A stretch of 64,000 nucleotides of DNA from CAZPBN01 sp964584935 (GTDB lineage Bacteria > Acidobacteriota > Aminicenantia > Aminicenantales > Aminicenantaceae). Location: assembly GCA_964584935.1 (NCBI GenBank), contig CAZPBN010000002.1, positions 62,001 to 126,000 on the forward strand. Reading direction: 5' to 3'. The notes beneath the pieces are model-generated. The model was not told the DNA's origin, ran no database searches, and saw only the letters and a program-made list of their open reading frames with translations. The number at the start of each line of letters is the position of its first letter. Position 1 is the first letter of the stretch. Made by a program: the position numbers and the translations under genes. This document shows, piece after piece, positions 43,911-52,496 of this stretch.

Positions 43911-45259
43911 GATCAGTATTAATTGTTGATGATGATCCTTTGATAAGAAAGACTCTTAATTCTCATCTTTCCAATAAAAAGCTGGATGTGATTCTTGTTG
44001 AAGATGGGGAATCAGCTCTCCAGGAATTTGAGAGAAATAAGCCGGAATTGATTATTCTTGATATACGGCTTCCGGATATCAATGGACTCGAAGTTCTTAG
44101 GAGAATTAAAGAAAAAGATAGTAATACTTCTGTTATTATTATGACCGCATATGATGATATGAAAACCACAGTTGAAGCTATAAAGCAGGGAGCTTTCGAA
44201 TACTTGGTAAAACCACTCGACAACGTGGAGCTTGATTTGACTATCGAAAATGCCTTTCAGATGAAGAACTTGGAAAACAAACTGAGTTATCTTGTTAAGG
44301 AAAAGGAAAAAGAATACACAATGGATAACATTATTGGTCGGTCTCCTAAGATGAGGGAAGTGTTTAAATTGATAGGATCGGTTGCAGGAACAAGAACCAA
44401 TGTCCTTATTCAGGGAGATAGCGGAACAGGTAAAGAATTAGTGGCAAAAGCAATACATTATAATAGTCCTTTTAAAGAAGAACCTTTCATAGTGATCAAT
44501 TGCTCCGCAATTTCTGATACATTATTAGAAAGTGAGCTGTTTGGACATGTGAAAGGAGCTTTTACCGATGCTGTATGCGAAACAAAAGGAAAGTTTGAGA
44601 TAGCTGGAAAAGGAACACTGTTTCTTGACGAAATTGGAGATGTGTCGCAAAATCTTCAGTCTAAATTACTCAGAGTCAGTGAGACCAGGGATTTTATGAA
44701 AGTTGGAGGAGAAAAAGTTTTGGAGACAGAAGCGCGGATAATAGCTGCCACAAATCATAATTTGAAGTCTCTGGTTGATAAAAACCGATTCAGGGAAGAT
44801 CTTTATTACCGATTAAAAGTTGTTGAGATCATGTTGCCTCCATTAAGAGAAAGAAGAGAAGATATTCCAGATTTGGTTGTCTATCTTCTGGAAAAAATAA
44901 ACAAAGAACTGAGAAAAAATGTAAGGAAAGTTCCTCCTGATGTGATGAAATATTTAAAGAACCTTCCTTGGGAGGGAAATGTGAGAGAGTTAGAAAATGC
45001 TTTAACCCGGGCGGTTATCATGGCAAAGGGAGATGTGATTCTGAAAGAGAACCTTCCTATTCAATCCAGAGAAGTAAATTTGTATCCAAAGGAGACTGTT
45101 TCCTTACAAGAAGTTGAGAAGAGATATATCAATCATATTTTAAAAATTGTCAAATTCAATAAAACCAAAGCAAGTCAAATATTGAAGATAAGCAGACCTA
45201 CACTAGATAAAAAAATTAAAGAATATGAGCTGGATGATTTAGAAGAACATAAAAAATAA
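43907..45259 (+). CDS. Sigma-54-dependent response regulator (NtrC family)
   Basis: The 450-residue product has a receiver domain with phospho-acceptor Asp52 (LDIRLPDINGL), an AAA+ domain with Walker A GDSGTGKE (170-177) and Walker B GTLFLDEIGD (236-245), and a C-terminal Fis-type helix-turn-helix (KTKASQILKISRPTLDKKIKEY). The sigma-54 contact loop reads GAFTDA (217-222) instead of GAFTGA, a substitution seen in other regulators, so activity is still likely. It is coupled to the kinase by a 4-bp overlap. Its targets may include the sigma-54-type promoters in this window. Confidence 0.94.
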   Translation: MRSVLIVDDDPLIRKTLNSHLSNKKLDVILVEDGESALQEFERNKPELIILDIRLPDINGLEVLRRIKEKDSNTSVIIMTAYDDMKTTVEAIKQGAFEYLVKPLDNVELDLTIENAFQMKNLENKLSYLVKEKEKEYTMDNIIGRSPKMREVFKLIGSVAGTRTNVLIQGDSGTGKELVAKAIHYNSPFKEEPFIVINCSAISDTLLESELFGHVKGAFTDAVCETKGKFEIAGKGTLFLDEIGDVSQNLQSKLLRVSETRDFMKVGGEKVLETEARIIAATNHNLKSLVDKNRFREDLYYRLKVVEIMLPPLRERREDIPDLVVYLLEKINKELRKNVRKVPPDVMKYLKNLPWEGNVRELENALTRAVIMAKGDVILKENLPIQSREVNLYPKETVSLQEVEKRYINHILKIVKFNKTKASQILKISRPTLDKKIKEYELDDLEEHKK

Positions 45260-45558
45260 ACAGTAAGAGTTCCTATATCAGATGGGAGATGAAAAGAAGA
45301 ATGTCCTGTCAAAAAGTAAGAGATTTAGACCTTTTGCCTTTCGGAAACAAGCTTTGACTTGACAAAGACTCAATAAATTGATTTATTATAAAGCGACTAT
45401 GAGCAAGGCAGAGAATATGAGTGAAAATACGGCAGCTGCCTTCTATTTCTACTTTTATTTTGGGCGTTAAGCCCAAGAAAAAAACAACCCCCCTATTTTT
45501 TATCTTAAAAAGAATTATTCAACAGAAGTCTCTTTAAATTGAAAAAAGGAGTATAAAT
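45260..45558. other. Intergenic region with one hairpin, no gene
   Basis: A 6-bp hairpin TTGGGC/GCCCAA lies near 45462-45480 and is followed by A-rich sequence, so it is not a clear terminator on the + strand. TTGACA at 45359 has no -10 box at proper spacing. Nothing else is visible. Confidence 0.5.
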
Positions 45559-45816
45559 ATGGACATTGATAGAATAAGAAAAAAAATAGATGAGGTTGAT
45601 TATGAAATATTGAAACTCATCAATGAGAGGATTGAACTGGGTTTACAAACAAGAAAGTTTAAATCCTTCATCTATGATGAAAAAAGAGAAAAACAGGTTT
45701 TGATGCAAATAAAGAAGCATTCCAGAAGTTTTGGTTTTATTCAGGAAAGTTTTGTTGAGGAATTTTTTAAAGTAGTTATCAAGGAATGCAGAAAGGTTCA
45801 GAACCGGAAAAATTAG
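45559..45816 (+). CDS. Chorismate mutase, AroQ type
   Basis: Chorismate mutase turns chorismate into prephenate, the branch to phenylalanine and tyrosine. The 85-residue all-helical product has the AroQ pattern: IRKKIDEVDYEILKLINER with the first active-site Arg and Asp, then Lys/Arg residues in QTRKFKSF and EKREKQVL. AAGGAG stands 7 bp before the ATG. A prephenate dehydrogenase gene follows, so the two act in sequence as separate polypeptides, unlike the fused TyrA of enterobacteria. Confidence 0.88.
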   Translation: MDIDRIRKKIDEVDYEILKLINERIELGLQTRKFKSFIYDEKREKQVLMQIKKHSRSFGFIQESFVEEFFKVVIKECRKVQNRKN

Positions 45817-45869
45817 GTAGAAATTGGATTTGCCCAAAGCACAGTTTGTTGTGAAAAGGAGGTTTTTCA

Positions 45870-46643
45870 ATGAAAATTGCCATTTTAGGGGCAGGACGTA
45901 TGGGAACATGGTTTATTAAAGAGCTTTCCAGTGACCATGAATTGTGTTTTTATGATATTGATAATACTAAAGCGGCTAAGATTAGCCATATCCCTCAATT
46001 AAGGGATTATTCCGAACTGAAAACATTCGAACCTGAACTTCTTATCAATTCCGTGAGCATAAAAAATACGTTTGCTGCTTTTGAATCCGCTTCTTCTTTT
46101 ATACCTGAAAATTGTATTATTTCAGATATTATGTCTGTTAAAGGAGGAATATCAGATTATTATGAACAGTGCGGTTTTCCTTTTGCCTCCATCCATCCGA
46201 TGTTTGGACCAACCTTTACAAACACAAGTCCGCTTCATAATGAGAATGTGATAGTAATTGAGGAGTCTTGCCATAAGGGGGCCCGCTTTTTTAAAAATTT
46301 TTTTAAAAAACTGGAATTGAATATATTTGAATGTCCTTTCAGAGAGCATGATAAAATAATGGCTCATTCTTTAACATTACCTTTTGCTTCTGTAATGCTT
46401 TTTGCTGACTCTGTGGATGATTTTGGTGTGCCAGGCAGCACATTTAAAAAAATACTCAATATTGCAAAAGGATTACTTTCTGAAAATGAGAATCTACTTT
46501 CAGAGATTCTTTTGAATTCCTATTCCCTTCCCCAATTGGAAAAAATGGCAGCTAATCTTGAAGGTCTGAAAAAAATTATTGAAGACAAAGATAGTGGGAA
46601 AATCAAGAAGTCCCTTGAAAAAATGAGAAAAAAAATTATGTAA
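45870..46643 (+). CDS. tyrA: Prephenate dehydrogenase-family protein (TyrA type)
   Basis: This NAD(P)-dependent dehydrogenase converts prephenate (or arogenate) to the tyrosine precursor. The 257-residue product has the Rossmann motif GAGRMG (7-12), ISDIMSVKGG and HPMFGPTF, which resemble the TyrA dehydrogenase domain, and a helical C-terminal part. It lacks the mutase domain, provided instead by the gene 54 bp upstream. A strong AAGGAGG site precedes the ATG. Specificity between prephenate and arogenate cannot be told. Confidence 0.87.
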   Translation: MKIAILGAGRMGTWFIKELSSDHELCFYDIDNTKAAKISHIPQLRDYSELKTFEPELLINSVSIKNTFAAFESASSFIPENCIISDIMSVKGGISDYYEQCGFPFASIHPMFGPTFTNTSPLHNENVIVIEESCHKGARFFKNFFKKLELNIFECPFREHDKIMAHSLTLPFASVMLFADSVDDFGVPGSTFKKILNIAKGLLSENENLLSEILLNSYSLPQLEKMAANLEGLKKIIEDKDSGKIKKSLEKMRKKIM

Positions 46644-46739
46644 ATTCATTTTACCTTATGTAAAGATATTTTTGATCAAATTTGGAAATTGCTGGCAAGT
46701 GAAAGGGGATAACTTAATTTTTTTAAAGAACTTAGAGAA

Positions 46740-46756
46740 TTGGCATAAATTATGCT
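46740..46756 (+). promoter_or_regulatory. Sigma-54-like promoter for a lone receiver protein
   Basis: TTGGCATAAATTATGCT has the conserved GG and GC 12 bp apart; the -12 element is ATGCT rather than TTGCT. The start would be near 46767, 38 bp before the coding start. Confidence 0.55.
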
Positions 46757-46804
46757 TAATTTAATGATGAAATAATCAAAGAGTGCTATTGAGGATAGAA
46801 AGAA

Positions 46805-47173
46805 ATGATGAAAAAGAAAGTTCTTGTGGTTGATGATGAAGAATCAATTAGAAAGACATTTTTTCTAATACTAAGCAACAATTGCCATGTGTTTATGGCA
46901 AAAAATTCAAAGGAAGCATTTTACACTTTAGAAAAAGTGAAGCTTGATTTAATCATTGCCGATTTAAAGTTACCAGGTATCAGTGGACTAGATATGATCG
47001 CTAAATTTCGTGAATCAGGTTTTAAGGGAGAAGTGATCTTGATATCTGCTTATCCGGAAATGATAGAAAAAGAAAGACTTAAATATCTGGCAATTAAACG
47101 GGTTTTTGTCAAGCCTTTGGACCTGGGGGAGATTTGTAAATCCGTGGATTGCCTTCTTTATTCGAACAATTGA
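46805..47173 (+). CDS. Single-domain response regulator
   Basis: The 122-residue product is a lone receiver domain with the acidic pocket VVDDEE (8-13), the phospho-acceptor Asp53 in IIADLKLPGISG, a Ser-type switch residue in LISAY and the lysine in FVKPLD. It has no output domain, so it may act in a phosphorelay or by protein contacts. A GAGG-type ribosome site lies before two adjacent ATGs. A sigma-54-like promoter upstream links it to the NtrC circuit in the window. Confidence 0.9.
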   Translation: MMKKKVLVVDDEESIRKTFFLILSNNCHVFMAKNSKEAFYTLEKVKLDLIIADLKLPGISGLDMIAKFRESGFKGEVILISAYPEMIEKERLKYLAIKRVFVKPLDLGEICKSVDCLLYSNN

Positions 47174-47315
47174 AAAGGATCTATGGTGAGTAAGTCGGTG
47201 GCACATAAAGAGACAAAAATAATTAAAAACAGCTTTAAAAATAGTTTTTCTATAAATATCCATCCGAGTTGGTATTCTTTCAAATAGACTTCCTTCTTTT
47301 ATTCCGGTATTATTA

Positions 47316-47810
47316 ATGACTAACATGAGTAATAAAATTAAGTATTGCCTTTATTGTGGCTCTGAATTGAAGATAAAAGAAATTGAAGGCCAGAAAAGGG
47401 AATATTGTTCTTCCTGTTCATGGATTTATTATAAAAATCCCATCCCCAGTGTGGCTGCCCTGGTTGAAAATGAGAAATATGAGATTCTTTTTATAAGAAG
47501 AGCGGTTGAGCCAGAGAAAGGAAAATGGGCGCTTCCTTCCGGATTTGTCGAGATTGATGAAACCCCAGAAAAAGCCTGTCTCAGGGAGCTTAAAGAGGAG
47601 ACAGGGCTTAATGGGAAAATCGTAAGGTTGATTGGGATCTTTTCACAAAAATCCTGTATATATGAGAATGTTCTTATCATTGGATATAAAGTTGAGGCAA
47701 AGGGAAAAACAATCCCTGGTTCTGATTCCCTGGATGCCAAATATTTTTCCTTGAATCATCTTCCCCAGATCCCTTTTTCTAGCCATAGGAAAATCATTAT
47801 GCGCAGGTGA
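47316..47810 (+). CDS. Nudix hydrolase with N-terminal zinc ribbon
   Basis: Nudix enzymes cleave nucleoside diphosphate derivatives, such as NADH, ADP-ribose or damaged dNTPs. The 164-residue product has a zinc ribbon (CLYC at 11-14, CSSC at 31-34) and a complete Nudix box from Gly76 to Leu98 with REL and EETGL in register. The ribbon-plus-Nudix plan recalls NudC-like and related housecleaning enzymes. It lies 4 bp before the DUF89 gene, so the two are likely cotranscribed. Confidence 0.9.
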   Translation: MTNMSNKIKYCLYCGSELKIKEIEGQKREYCSSCSWIYYKNPIPSVAALVENEKYEILFIRRAVEPEKGKWALPSGFVEIDETPEKACLRELKEETGLNGKIVRLIGIFSQKSCIYENVLIIGYKVEAKGKTIPGSDSLDAKYFSLNHLPQIPFSSHRKIIMRR

Positions 47811-47814
47811 AACA

Positions 47815-48648
47815 ATGAAATCCTATCTAGATTGTTATCCATGTTTTTTCAAACAAGCCATTAACACCTCAAGGATGATTTCATCTGAAGATGAGATGAT
47901 ATGGCAAATTTTAAACAAAATAAGTCTTGCAATCCCCCGGATTCCATATGGAGCCTCTCCTCCTGAAATAGGAAGGGAAGTTTACAGAATTATATCCGAG
48001 GAAACAGGGATCAGGGATCCTTTTAGAACAAAGAAGCAAGAATGCATCCAGAAAGCTCTTTCTTTATACTCCGATTTACAGGATAAAATAAAAAATTCAA
48101 AAGACCGGTTGATGACAGCCATAAGACTCTCCATCGCCGGGAATGTGATTGATTTTGGAGCAAACTCAAGTTTTGATTTGGAAAGAGATATTGATGAAAT
48201 ATTGGACAGAAAATTGGCTATCAATCATTATGAGGAATTTTGCAAGAGGCTGAAAAAAGCAGACCATGTTTTTTTTATTGCTGATAATGCTGGAGAAACT
48301 GTCTTTGACCGCCTTTTGATTGAAGAACTGGGAAAACCCGTCATCTATGTGGTTCGAGAAAAGCCCATCATAAATGATGCCATACATGAAGATGCCGTCA
48401 ATTCAGGGCTTGATAAAGTTGCCACCATTATATCCTCTGGTTGTGATACACCAGGTACAATATTGGAATATTGTTCTGAGGAGTTTCTGGATTACTATAA
48501 ATCCACAGATTTTATCATAAGCAAAGGTCAGGGAAATTATGAGGGGCTCTCTGATGAGGATCGTCCCATATTTTTTCTTCTCAAAGCAAAATGTAGGGTG
48601 ATCGCCCACGATATTGGAGTCAAAAAAGGCAGTATCATATTAGCTTAA
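47815..48648 (+). CDS. DUF89/ARMT1-family protein, possible damage-control phosphatase
   Basis: The 277-residue product matches the short, mainly prokaryotic DUF89 type. It has an N-terminal CYPC motif (7-10), the metal-site stretch ADNAGETVFDRLL, and the conserved KGQGNYEGL near the C-terminus. Characterised DUF89 proteins are metal-dependent phosphatases acting on misplaced sugar or cofactor phosphates. The Nudix gene upstream, also a metabolite-cleaning type, supports a house-cleaning role. AGGTGA stands 5 bp before the ATG. Confidence 0.88.
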   Translation: MKSYLDCYPCFFKQAINTSRMISSEDEMIWQILNKISLAIPRIPYGASPPEIGREVYRIISEETGIRDPFRTKKQECIQKALSLYSDLQDKIKNSKDRLMTAIRLSIAGNVIDFGANSSFDLERDIDEILDRKLAINHYEEFCKRLKKADHVFFIADNAGETVFDRLLIEELGKPVIYVVREKPIINDAIHEDAVNSGLDKVATIISSGCDTPGTILEYCSEEFLDYYKSTDFIISKGQGNYEGLSDEDRPIFFLLKAKCRVIAHDIGVKKGSIILA

Positions 48649-48854
48649 TTTATTGCCAATTTCATGCTTTTTGAAAGAAATATGTTAAAATGGAGTTCAA
48701 TATTGGAATTTAAGCCTATGAGAGTATGAATATGGGGAAGATAAAAATGGTAAATTTTCAGTAAGCTGAATGCCAAAATAATTCGTTTTTGAGTTCATTA
48801 AGAGATTGGTTTATACTAATCAAAATTCATTTTACTAAAAAGGAGTAAACTTCT

Positions 48855-49409
48855 ATGATTATACCAGTAAAGATGTTTTTTACAAAAGGAAAAGGAATTC
48901 ATAGAGAGTATTTGCAGTCTTTTGAAGATGCTCTTCGAAGTGCTGAAATAGAACTATATAATATTGTTTCTGTATCCAGTATATTTCCTCCGAAATGCAA
49001 GATTGTATCAAAAAAAGAGGGATTGAAACTCCTTAAACCCGGTCAAATAATTCACTGCGTCATGGCAAAGAATTCCACAAATGAGCCGAATAGAGTCCTT
49101 GCTTCCTCCATAGGATTAGCGCTTCCAACAGACAACGAAACCCATGGTTATCTTTCGGAACATCATTCATTTGGTGAGACAGAAACAAAAGCGGGAGATT
49201 ATGCAGAAGACCTTGCAGCGTCTATGCTTGCAAGCAATTTGGGAATAATATTTGATGTTGATAAAGCGTGGGATGAGAAAAAGCAAGAATTCAAAATGAG
49301 TGGGAAAATTGTCAAAACAAGAAATATCACCAAAAGTGCCAAAGGAGATCTGAATGGAAAATGGACCACTGTGATAGCGGCGGCTGTGTTTATTTGCGAG
49401 AATATATGA
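48855..49409 (+). CDS. pdaD: Pyruvoyl-dependent arginine decarboxylase
   Basis: This enzyme decarboxylates arginine to agmatine using a pyruvoyl group made by self-cleavage. The 184-residue proenzyme has the cleavage region [12 protein letters not shown]; by analogy with the Methanocaldococcus enzyme, cleavage would fall between Ser41 and Ser42. The motif [13 protein letters not shown] is typical of the family. A good AAGGAG site precedes the ATG. The stop overlaps the start of the DHS-like gene, pointing to a shared polyamine pathway. The agmatinase gene near 25 kb would use the product. Confidence 0.95.
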   Translation: MIIPVKMFFTKGKGIHREYLQSFEDALRSAEIELYNIVSVSSIFPPKCKIVSKKEGLKLLKPGQIIHCVMAKNSTNEPNRVLASSIGLALPTDNETHGYLSEHHSFGETETKAGDYAEDLAASMLASNLGIIFDVDKAWDEKKQEFKMSGKIVKTRNITKSAKGDLNGKWTTVIAAAVFICENI

Positions 49410-50479
49410 AGAAAAAAATGAAACAAAAGCCAAGAAATCAAGATAGGTATTCAGACGGATCCGATTTGGAACTGGGGCCTTCTAAGTCTTTAGATATCAA
49501 TAGAACAAGCAGTGCTTTAAAAATGGTTCTGGAGATGAGGGATACGGCATTTGGAGGAAGAGAACTAGGAAAAGCTCATGAAGTTTTATATGAAATGTTT
49601 AATGATTCTGATTGTTTTGTTACAGGAACATTTTCAGGAGCAATGACTGTTGCCAAAATGGGATTAATGATAAGTGAAATGATTGACAGAGGGATGTTGA
49701 ATGCTGTGGTGACCACAGGGGCTGTATTGGTTCATGGTATTATTGAAACAATTGGATTGTCTCATTTCAAGTGTAGCCCAAAAAATAATGACTCAGAAAA
49801 TTTTTATAAGGGATACAATAGAATATATGATACGATTGAGCTTGAAAACAATCTGGAGCAGGTGGAAGAAGTTGTAAAAACTGTTCTAAACCAATGGGAT
49901 TGTTCAAAATCACTATCCAGCAAGAGTTTGTGTGAAGAGATGGGGAGATATCTAGTAAAAAATAGTAAAGGAAGAGGAATACTCAAATCGGCCTTCCATA
50001 AAAATATACCTGTTTATGTTCCCGCTTTGACTGATTCAGAGTTAGGACTGGATATCAATCTTTTCAGAAAAACGCGGATGTTAAACGGGGAGAGTCCTTT
50101 GGTCTTTAATGTTTTTGATGATGTGGACGATTATGCTGATAGGATTATAAATAGTAAAACGATGGGGATTTTTACTATAGGTGGTGGGGTTCCGAGGAAT
50201 TGGGCTCAACAGGTTGCTCCCTATTTGGATATTATGAATCGAAAACTGGATAAAAAGATCACACCAAAGAGATTCAAATATGCAGTGAGAATATGCCCTG
50301 AGCCGGTTCAGTGGGGAAGTCTCAGTGGTTGCACATATAGTGAATGTGTTTCCTGGGGAAAAATGGTGCCAGAAGAACAAGGAGGAATGTGGGCAGAAGT
50401 CATGGCTGATGCAACCATAGCCTGGCCTTTATTATTGAGGTCTCTTATCGAAAGATTGGAACTAGAGAAAAAATCATAA
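49406..50479 (+). CDS. Deoxyhypusine synthase-like protein, probable polyamine (homospermidine/spermidine-type) synthase
   Basis: The 357-residue product belongs to the deoxyhypusine synthase family. It retains NAD-binding stretches ([14 protein letters not shown] and [12 protein letters not shown]), GGGVPRNW, and the active-site lysine in SECVSWGKM (Lys319 with this start), the equivalent of the enzyme-imine lysine in the human enzyme. Bacteria lack eIF5A, and characterised bacterial homologues make homospermidine from putrescine, so a polyamine role is likely. I chose the ATG at 49406, which overlaps the arginine decarboxylase stop (ATGA); an earlier ATG would give a 49-bp overlap. Confidence 0.9.
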   Translation: MKKKMKQKPRNQDRYSDGSDLELGPSKSLDINRTSSALKMVLEMRDTAFGGRELGKAHEVLYEMFNDSDCFVTGTFSGAMTVAKMGLMISEMIDRGMLNAVVTTGAVLVHGIIETIGLSHFKCSPKNNDSENFYKGYNRIYDTIELENNLEQVEEVVKTVLNQWDCSKSLSSKSLCEEMGRYLVKNSKGRGILKSAFHKNIPVYVPALTDSELGLDINLFRKTRMLNGESPLVFNVFDDVDDYADRIINSKTMGIFTIGGGVPRNWAQQVAPYLDIMNRKLDKKITPKRFKYAVRICPEPVQWGSLSGCTYSECVSWGKMVPEEQGGMWAEVMADATIAWPLLLRSLIERLELEKKS

Positions 50480-50486
50480 ATGTATT

Positions 50487-50517
50487 CTGTAGGACCCGAT
50501 CCCAATATCGGGCCTAT
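50487..50517. repeat. GC-rich hairpin of the TATTCT-led repeat family
   Basis: TAGGACCCGAT (50490-50500) pairs with ATCGGGCCTA (50507-50516) with one bulged A. It is preceded by TATTCTG, as in the hairpin cluster at 13.85-14.0 kb. It stands 10 bp after the DHS-like stop but has no U-run. The remaining gap to 50837 is AT-rich; no gene or convincing promoter is visible. Confidence 0.65.
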
Positions 50518-50837
50518 ACAGTCATCATAAGATATCAAACATCAGATGCAAATAATGTTGTCAGACATTAAATAGAAGAATTGAAATAATTCTTAAAAAT
50601 AATTGTATAAAATAAAAGGAATGGTGATAAAGGGAATATCCTATTCCAATCAATGAGGTGGTATAAATAAAAATAAGGCATAAATGATATTTGAAAAAGA
50701 CTCCCTCATTTTTTATGGAAACCAAGGATGTAGATGAGGAATGGAATAAAATATTAGTTTCAGGTGTCTAAATAAAGAGGAAAAGTGTGTGAGGTGTATT
50801 TTTAGAGAATGTCAATGGAGCTTGGGAAAAACTAAAA

Positions 50838-51410
50838 TTGGATGAAAAACAATTACTCGTAGAGGCGCGAAATGGAAGTCATAAAGCGTTCAAAAGCATT
50901 ATTATGAATTACCAAGGAAAAATAGATGCTACAGTGACAGGAATGCTTGGATTCTGTCCTGAAGTTGAAGACATTGGTCAAGAAACATTTATCCGGTTTT
51001 TCAGGTCTATTCATAAATTCCGGGAAGAGTCTAGTATTAGGACGTACTTAACTCGCATAGCGATTAATTTGAGTTTGAACGAGTTGAGGCGGCGGAAGAG
51101 GCAGAAAATGATGGTTCATTCTAAAAAGGAAGAGAAAATTAATAATTTCCCTGATGCTAAAAATTCAGAGAGTAAGGAAGAAGTCCATAAGATCGTCCAT
51201 AATGGTTTGCAAAAGTTGCATCCTAGATACCGGAGTGTTCTTGTTTTGAGGCTTATTGATGGATACACAACCAAGGAAACATCTGAAATTTTGAATTTGC
51301 CTCATGGAACGGTGTTGTCTCGGTTAGCCCGGGGACAAGAAAAATTGAGGAAAATACTCACACCGTTATATAAAAGTAATAGAAATGAAAAAGGGGATAA
51401 GAATGAATAA
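50838..51410 (+). CDS. RNA polymerase sigma factor, ECF (sigma-E type)
   Basis: The 190-residue product has sigma region 2 (FKSIIMNYQGKI through DIGQETFIRFFRSI) and region 4 with a helix-turn-helix (YTTKETSEILNLPHGTVLSRL). It lacks regions 1 and 3, as in ECF factors. It likely directs polymerase to envelope stress genes. The start is TTG at 50838 with only a weak ribosome site. It overlaps the next gene by 8 bp, whose membrane-spanning product is a candidate anti-sigma factor. Confidence 0.93.
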   Translation: MDEKQLLVEARNGSHKAFKSIIMNYQGKIDATVTGMLGFCPEVEDIGQETFIRFFRSIHKFREESSIRTYLTRIAINLSLNELRRRKRQKMMVHSKKEEKINNFPDAKNSESKEEVHKIVHNGLQKLHPRYRSVLVLRLIDGYTTKETSEILNLPHGTVLSRLARGQEKLRKILTPLYKSNRNEKGDKNE

Positions 51411-51816
51411 AAAAGATTTAAAATTGCTTTATCGTTCCTTTGAAGTGGAATTGGATCCAAAAGAACGAAAAAGACTGAAGGAAGCCTTGAACAATAATCC
51501 AGAGCTGAGAAAAATGAGAAAAGAAATCGTTTCCCAACGCCAGAAAATTGCAGAAAGTGTCTCCCCTTCATTTTCTTTCTTTTTTGCTGAAAAAGTGATG
51601 AATAGATTTGTTTCTGAGAGAAAAGAAAAAAATAGCACCGAATATTTTTATGAAATTCTCAAGAGGGTTTTCAGGCCGGTCGCGATAGCAAGTGCGGTTA
51701 TCCTGTTAATACTTATTACCTTTAATCTCAAAATCGGGGATAATATCGCTGTTGAAGAGGTGTTCTACTCCACAGATACCACTTATTCGGAATTAGAGAA
51801 AATGCCCTTGTTTTAA
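51403..51816 (+). CDS. Putative transmembrane anti-sigma factor
   Basis: The 137-residue product has a charged cytoplasmic part (1-75), one membrane helix (about 92-110) and a short outer tail. I chose the ATG at 51403, with AAGGGG upstream, overlapping the sigma gene by 8 bp; an earlier ATG lies six codons upstream. The usual zinc anti-sigma motif (HxxxCxxC) is absent. Position after an ECF sigma gene and topology support the call. Confidence 0.72.
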   Translation: MNKKDLKLLYRSFEVELDPKERKRLKEALNNNPELRKMRKEIVSQRQKIAESVSPSFSFFFAEKVMNRFVSERKEKNSTEYFYEILKRVFRPVAIASAVILLILITFNLKIGDNIAVEEVFYSTDTTYSELEKMPLF

Positions 51817-51830
51817 AAGGAGAAGCCAAG

Positions 51831-52496
51831 ATGATGAACATTAAGACCAAAACAACTTTAATCATAATATTGACTCTGATTATTGGAATAGCTGTTGGAG
51901 CATTTCTTAATCGTGCATTCATTCAACACCGCATTAAAAAAGTTTTTTCCCGAATGGATCCCAAACATATGGTTTCATTTTATGAGCACATAATCCAACC
52001 GGAGGAAAAACAATCAAAGCAGCTTCGCCACATACTGGATGAGTATGCAAAGAGAATCGCAGAAATACGGAAAAGCACACAGGAGCAATTGAGGATCACA
52101 AATGAATTTTTTATGGAGGAAATGGATAGATTATTGACTCCTGAACAGAAAAAACGCATGAGAGAAAGCAGAGGGTTTGGAAGATGGGGAGGGAGAATGC
52201 CCCGGCAATTTGGTGGACCTCCTCGGATAATAAAAAGCATCAATCTTGAAGTCAAATGGTTGAACAATCAATTGTCTTTATCAAGGGAGCAAGTTTTTAA
52301 AATCAGAAATGTCCTCATAAGATTTCACACCAGACCGATAAACCAAAGAAATGAAATGTGGAGAACAAATAGGAAAGAAAGAGAATTCATGGTTATTCAG
52401 GATTTCCTTAATGAGAAGCAAAAGAAAATTTTTCAAAAGATTAAGCAGGATTGGCAAAAAAAAAGAGAGGAAATATACTTAAGACGTCAGAAGTAA
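51831..52496 (+). CDS. CpxP/Spy-like periplasmic protein, membrane-anchored
   Basis: The 221-residue product has an N-terminal anchor (about 8-30) and a long helical, Arg/Lys/Glu/Gln-rich part with LTPEQKKRMRE, close to the LTxxQ motif of CpxP/Spy. It contains an RGFGRWGGRMPRQFGG insertion. It follows the anti-sigma gene by 14 bp, so it is probably in the stress operon. The last codons (LRRQK-stop) come from a copy of the dispersed GACGTC repeat, so the repeat seems to have altered the C-terminus. Confidence 0.75.
   Translation: MMNIKTKTTLIIILTLIIGIAVGAFLNRAFIQHRIKKVFSRMDPKHMVSFYEHIIQPEEKQSKQLRHILDEYAKRIAEIRKSTQEQLRITNEFFMEEMDRLLTPEQKKRMRESRGFGRWGGRMPRQFGGPPRIIKSINLEVKWLNNQLSLSREQVFKIRNVLIRFHTRPINQRNEMWRTNRKEREFMVIQDFLNEKQKKIFQKIKQDWQKKREEIYLRRQK

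Noticed and set aside
44557..44574. Loss of sigma-54 activation because GAFTGA reads GAFTDA
   Set aside because: This variant occurs in other regulators, and the rest of the AAA+ domain and the sigma-54-type promoter are intact.
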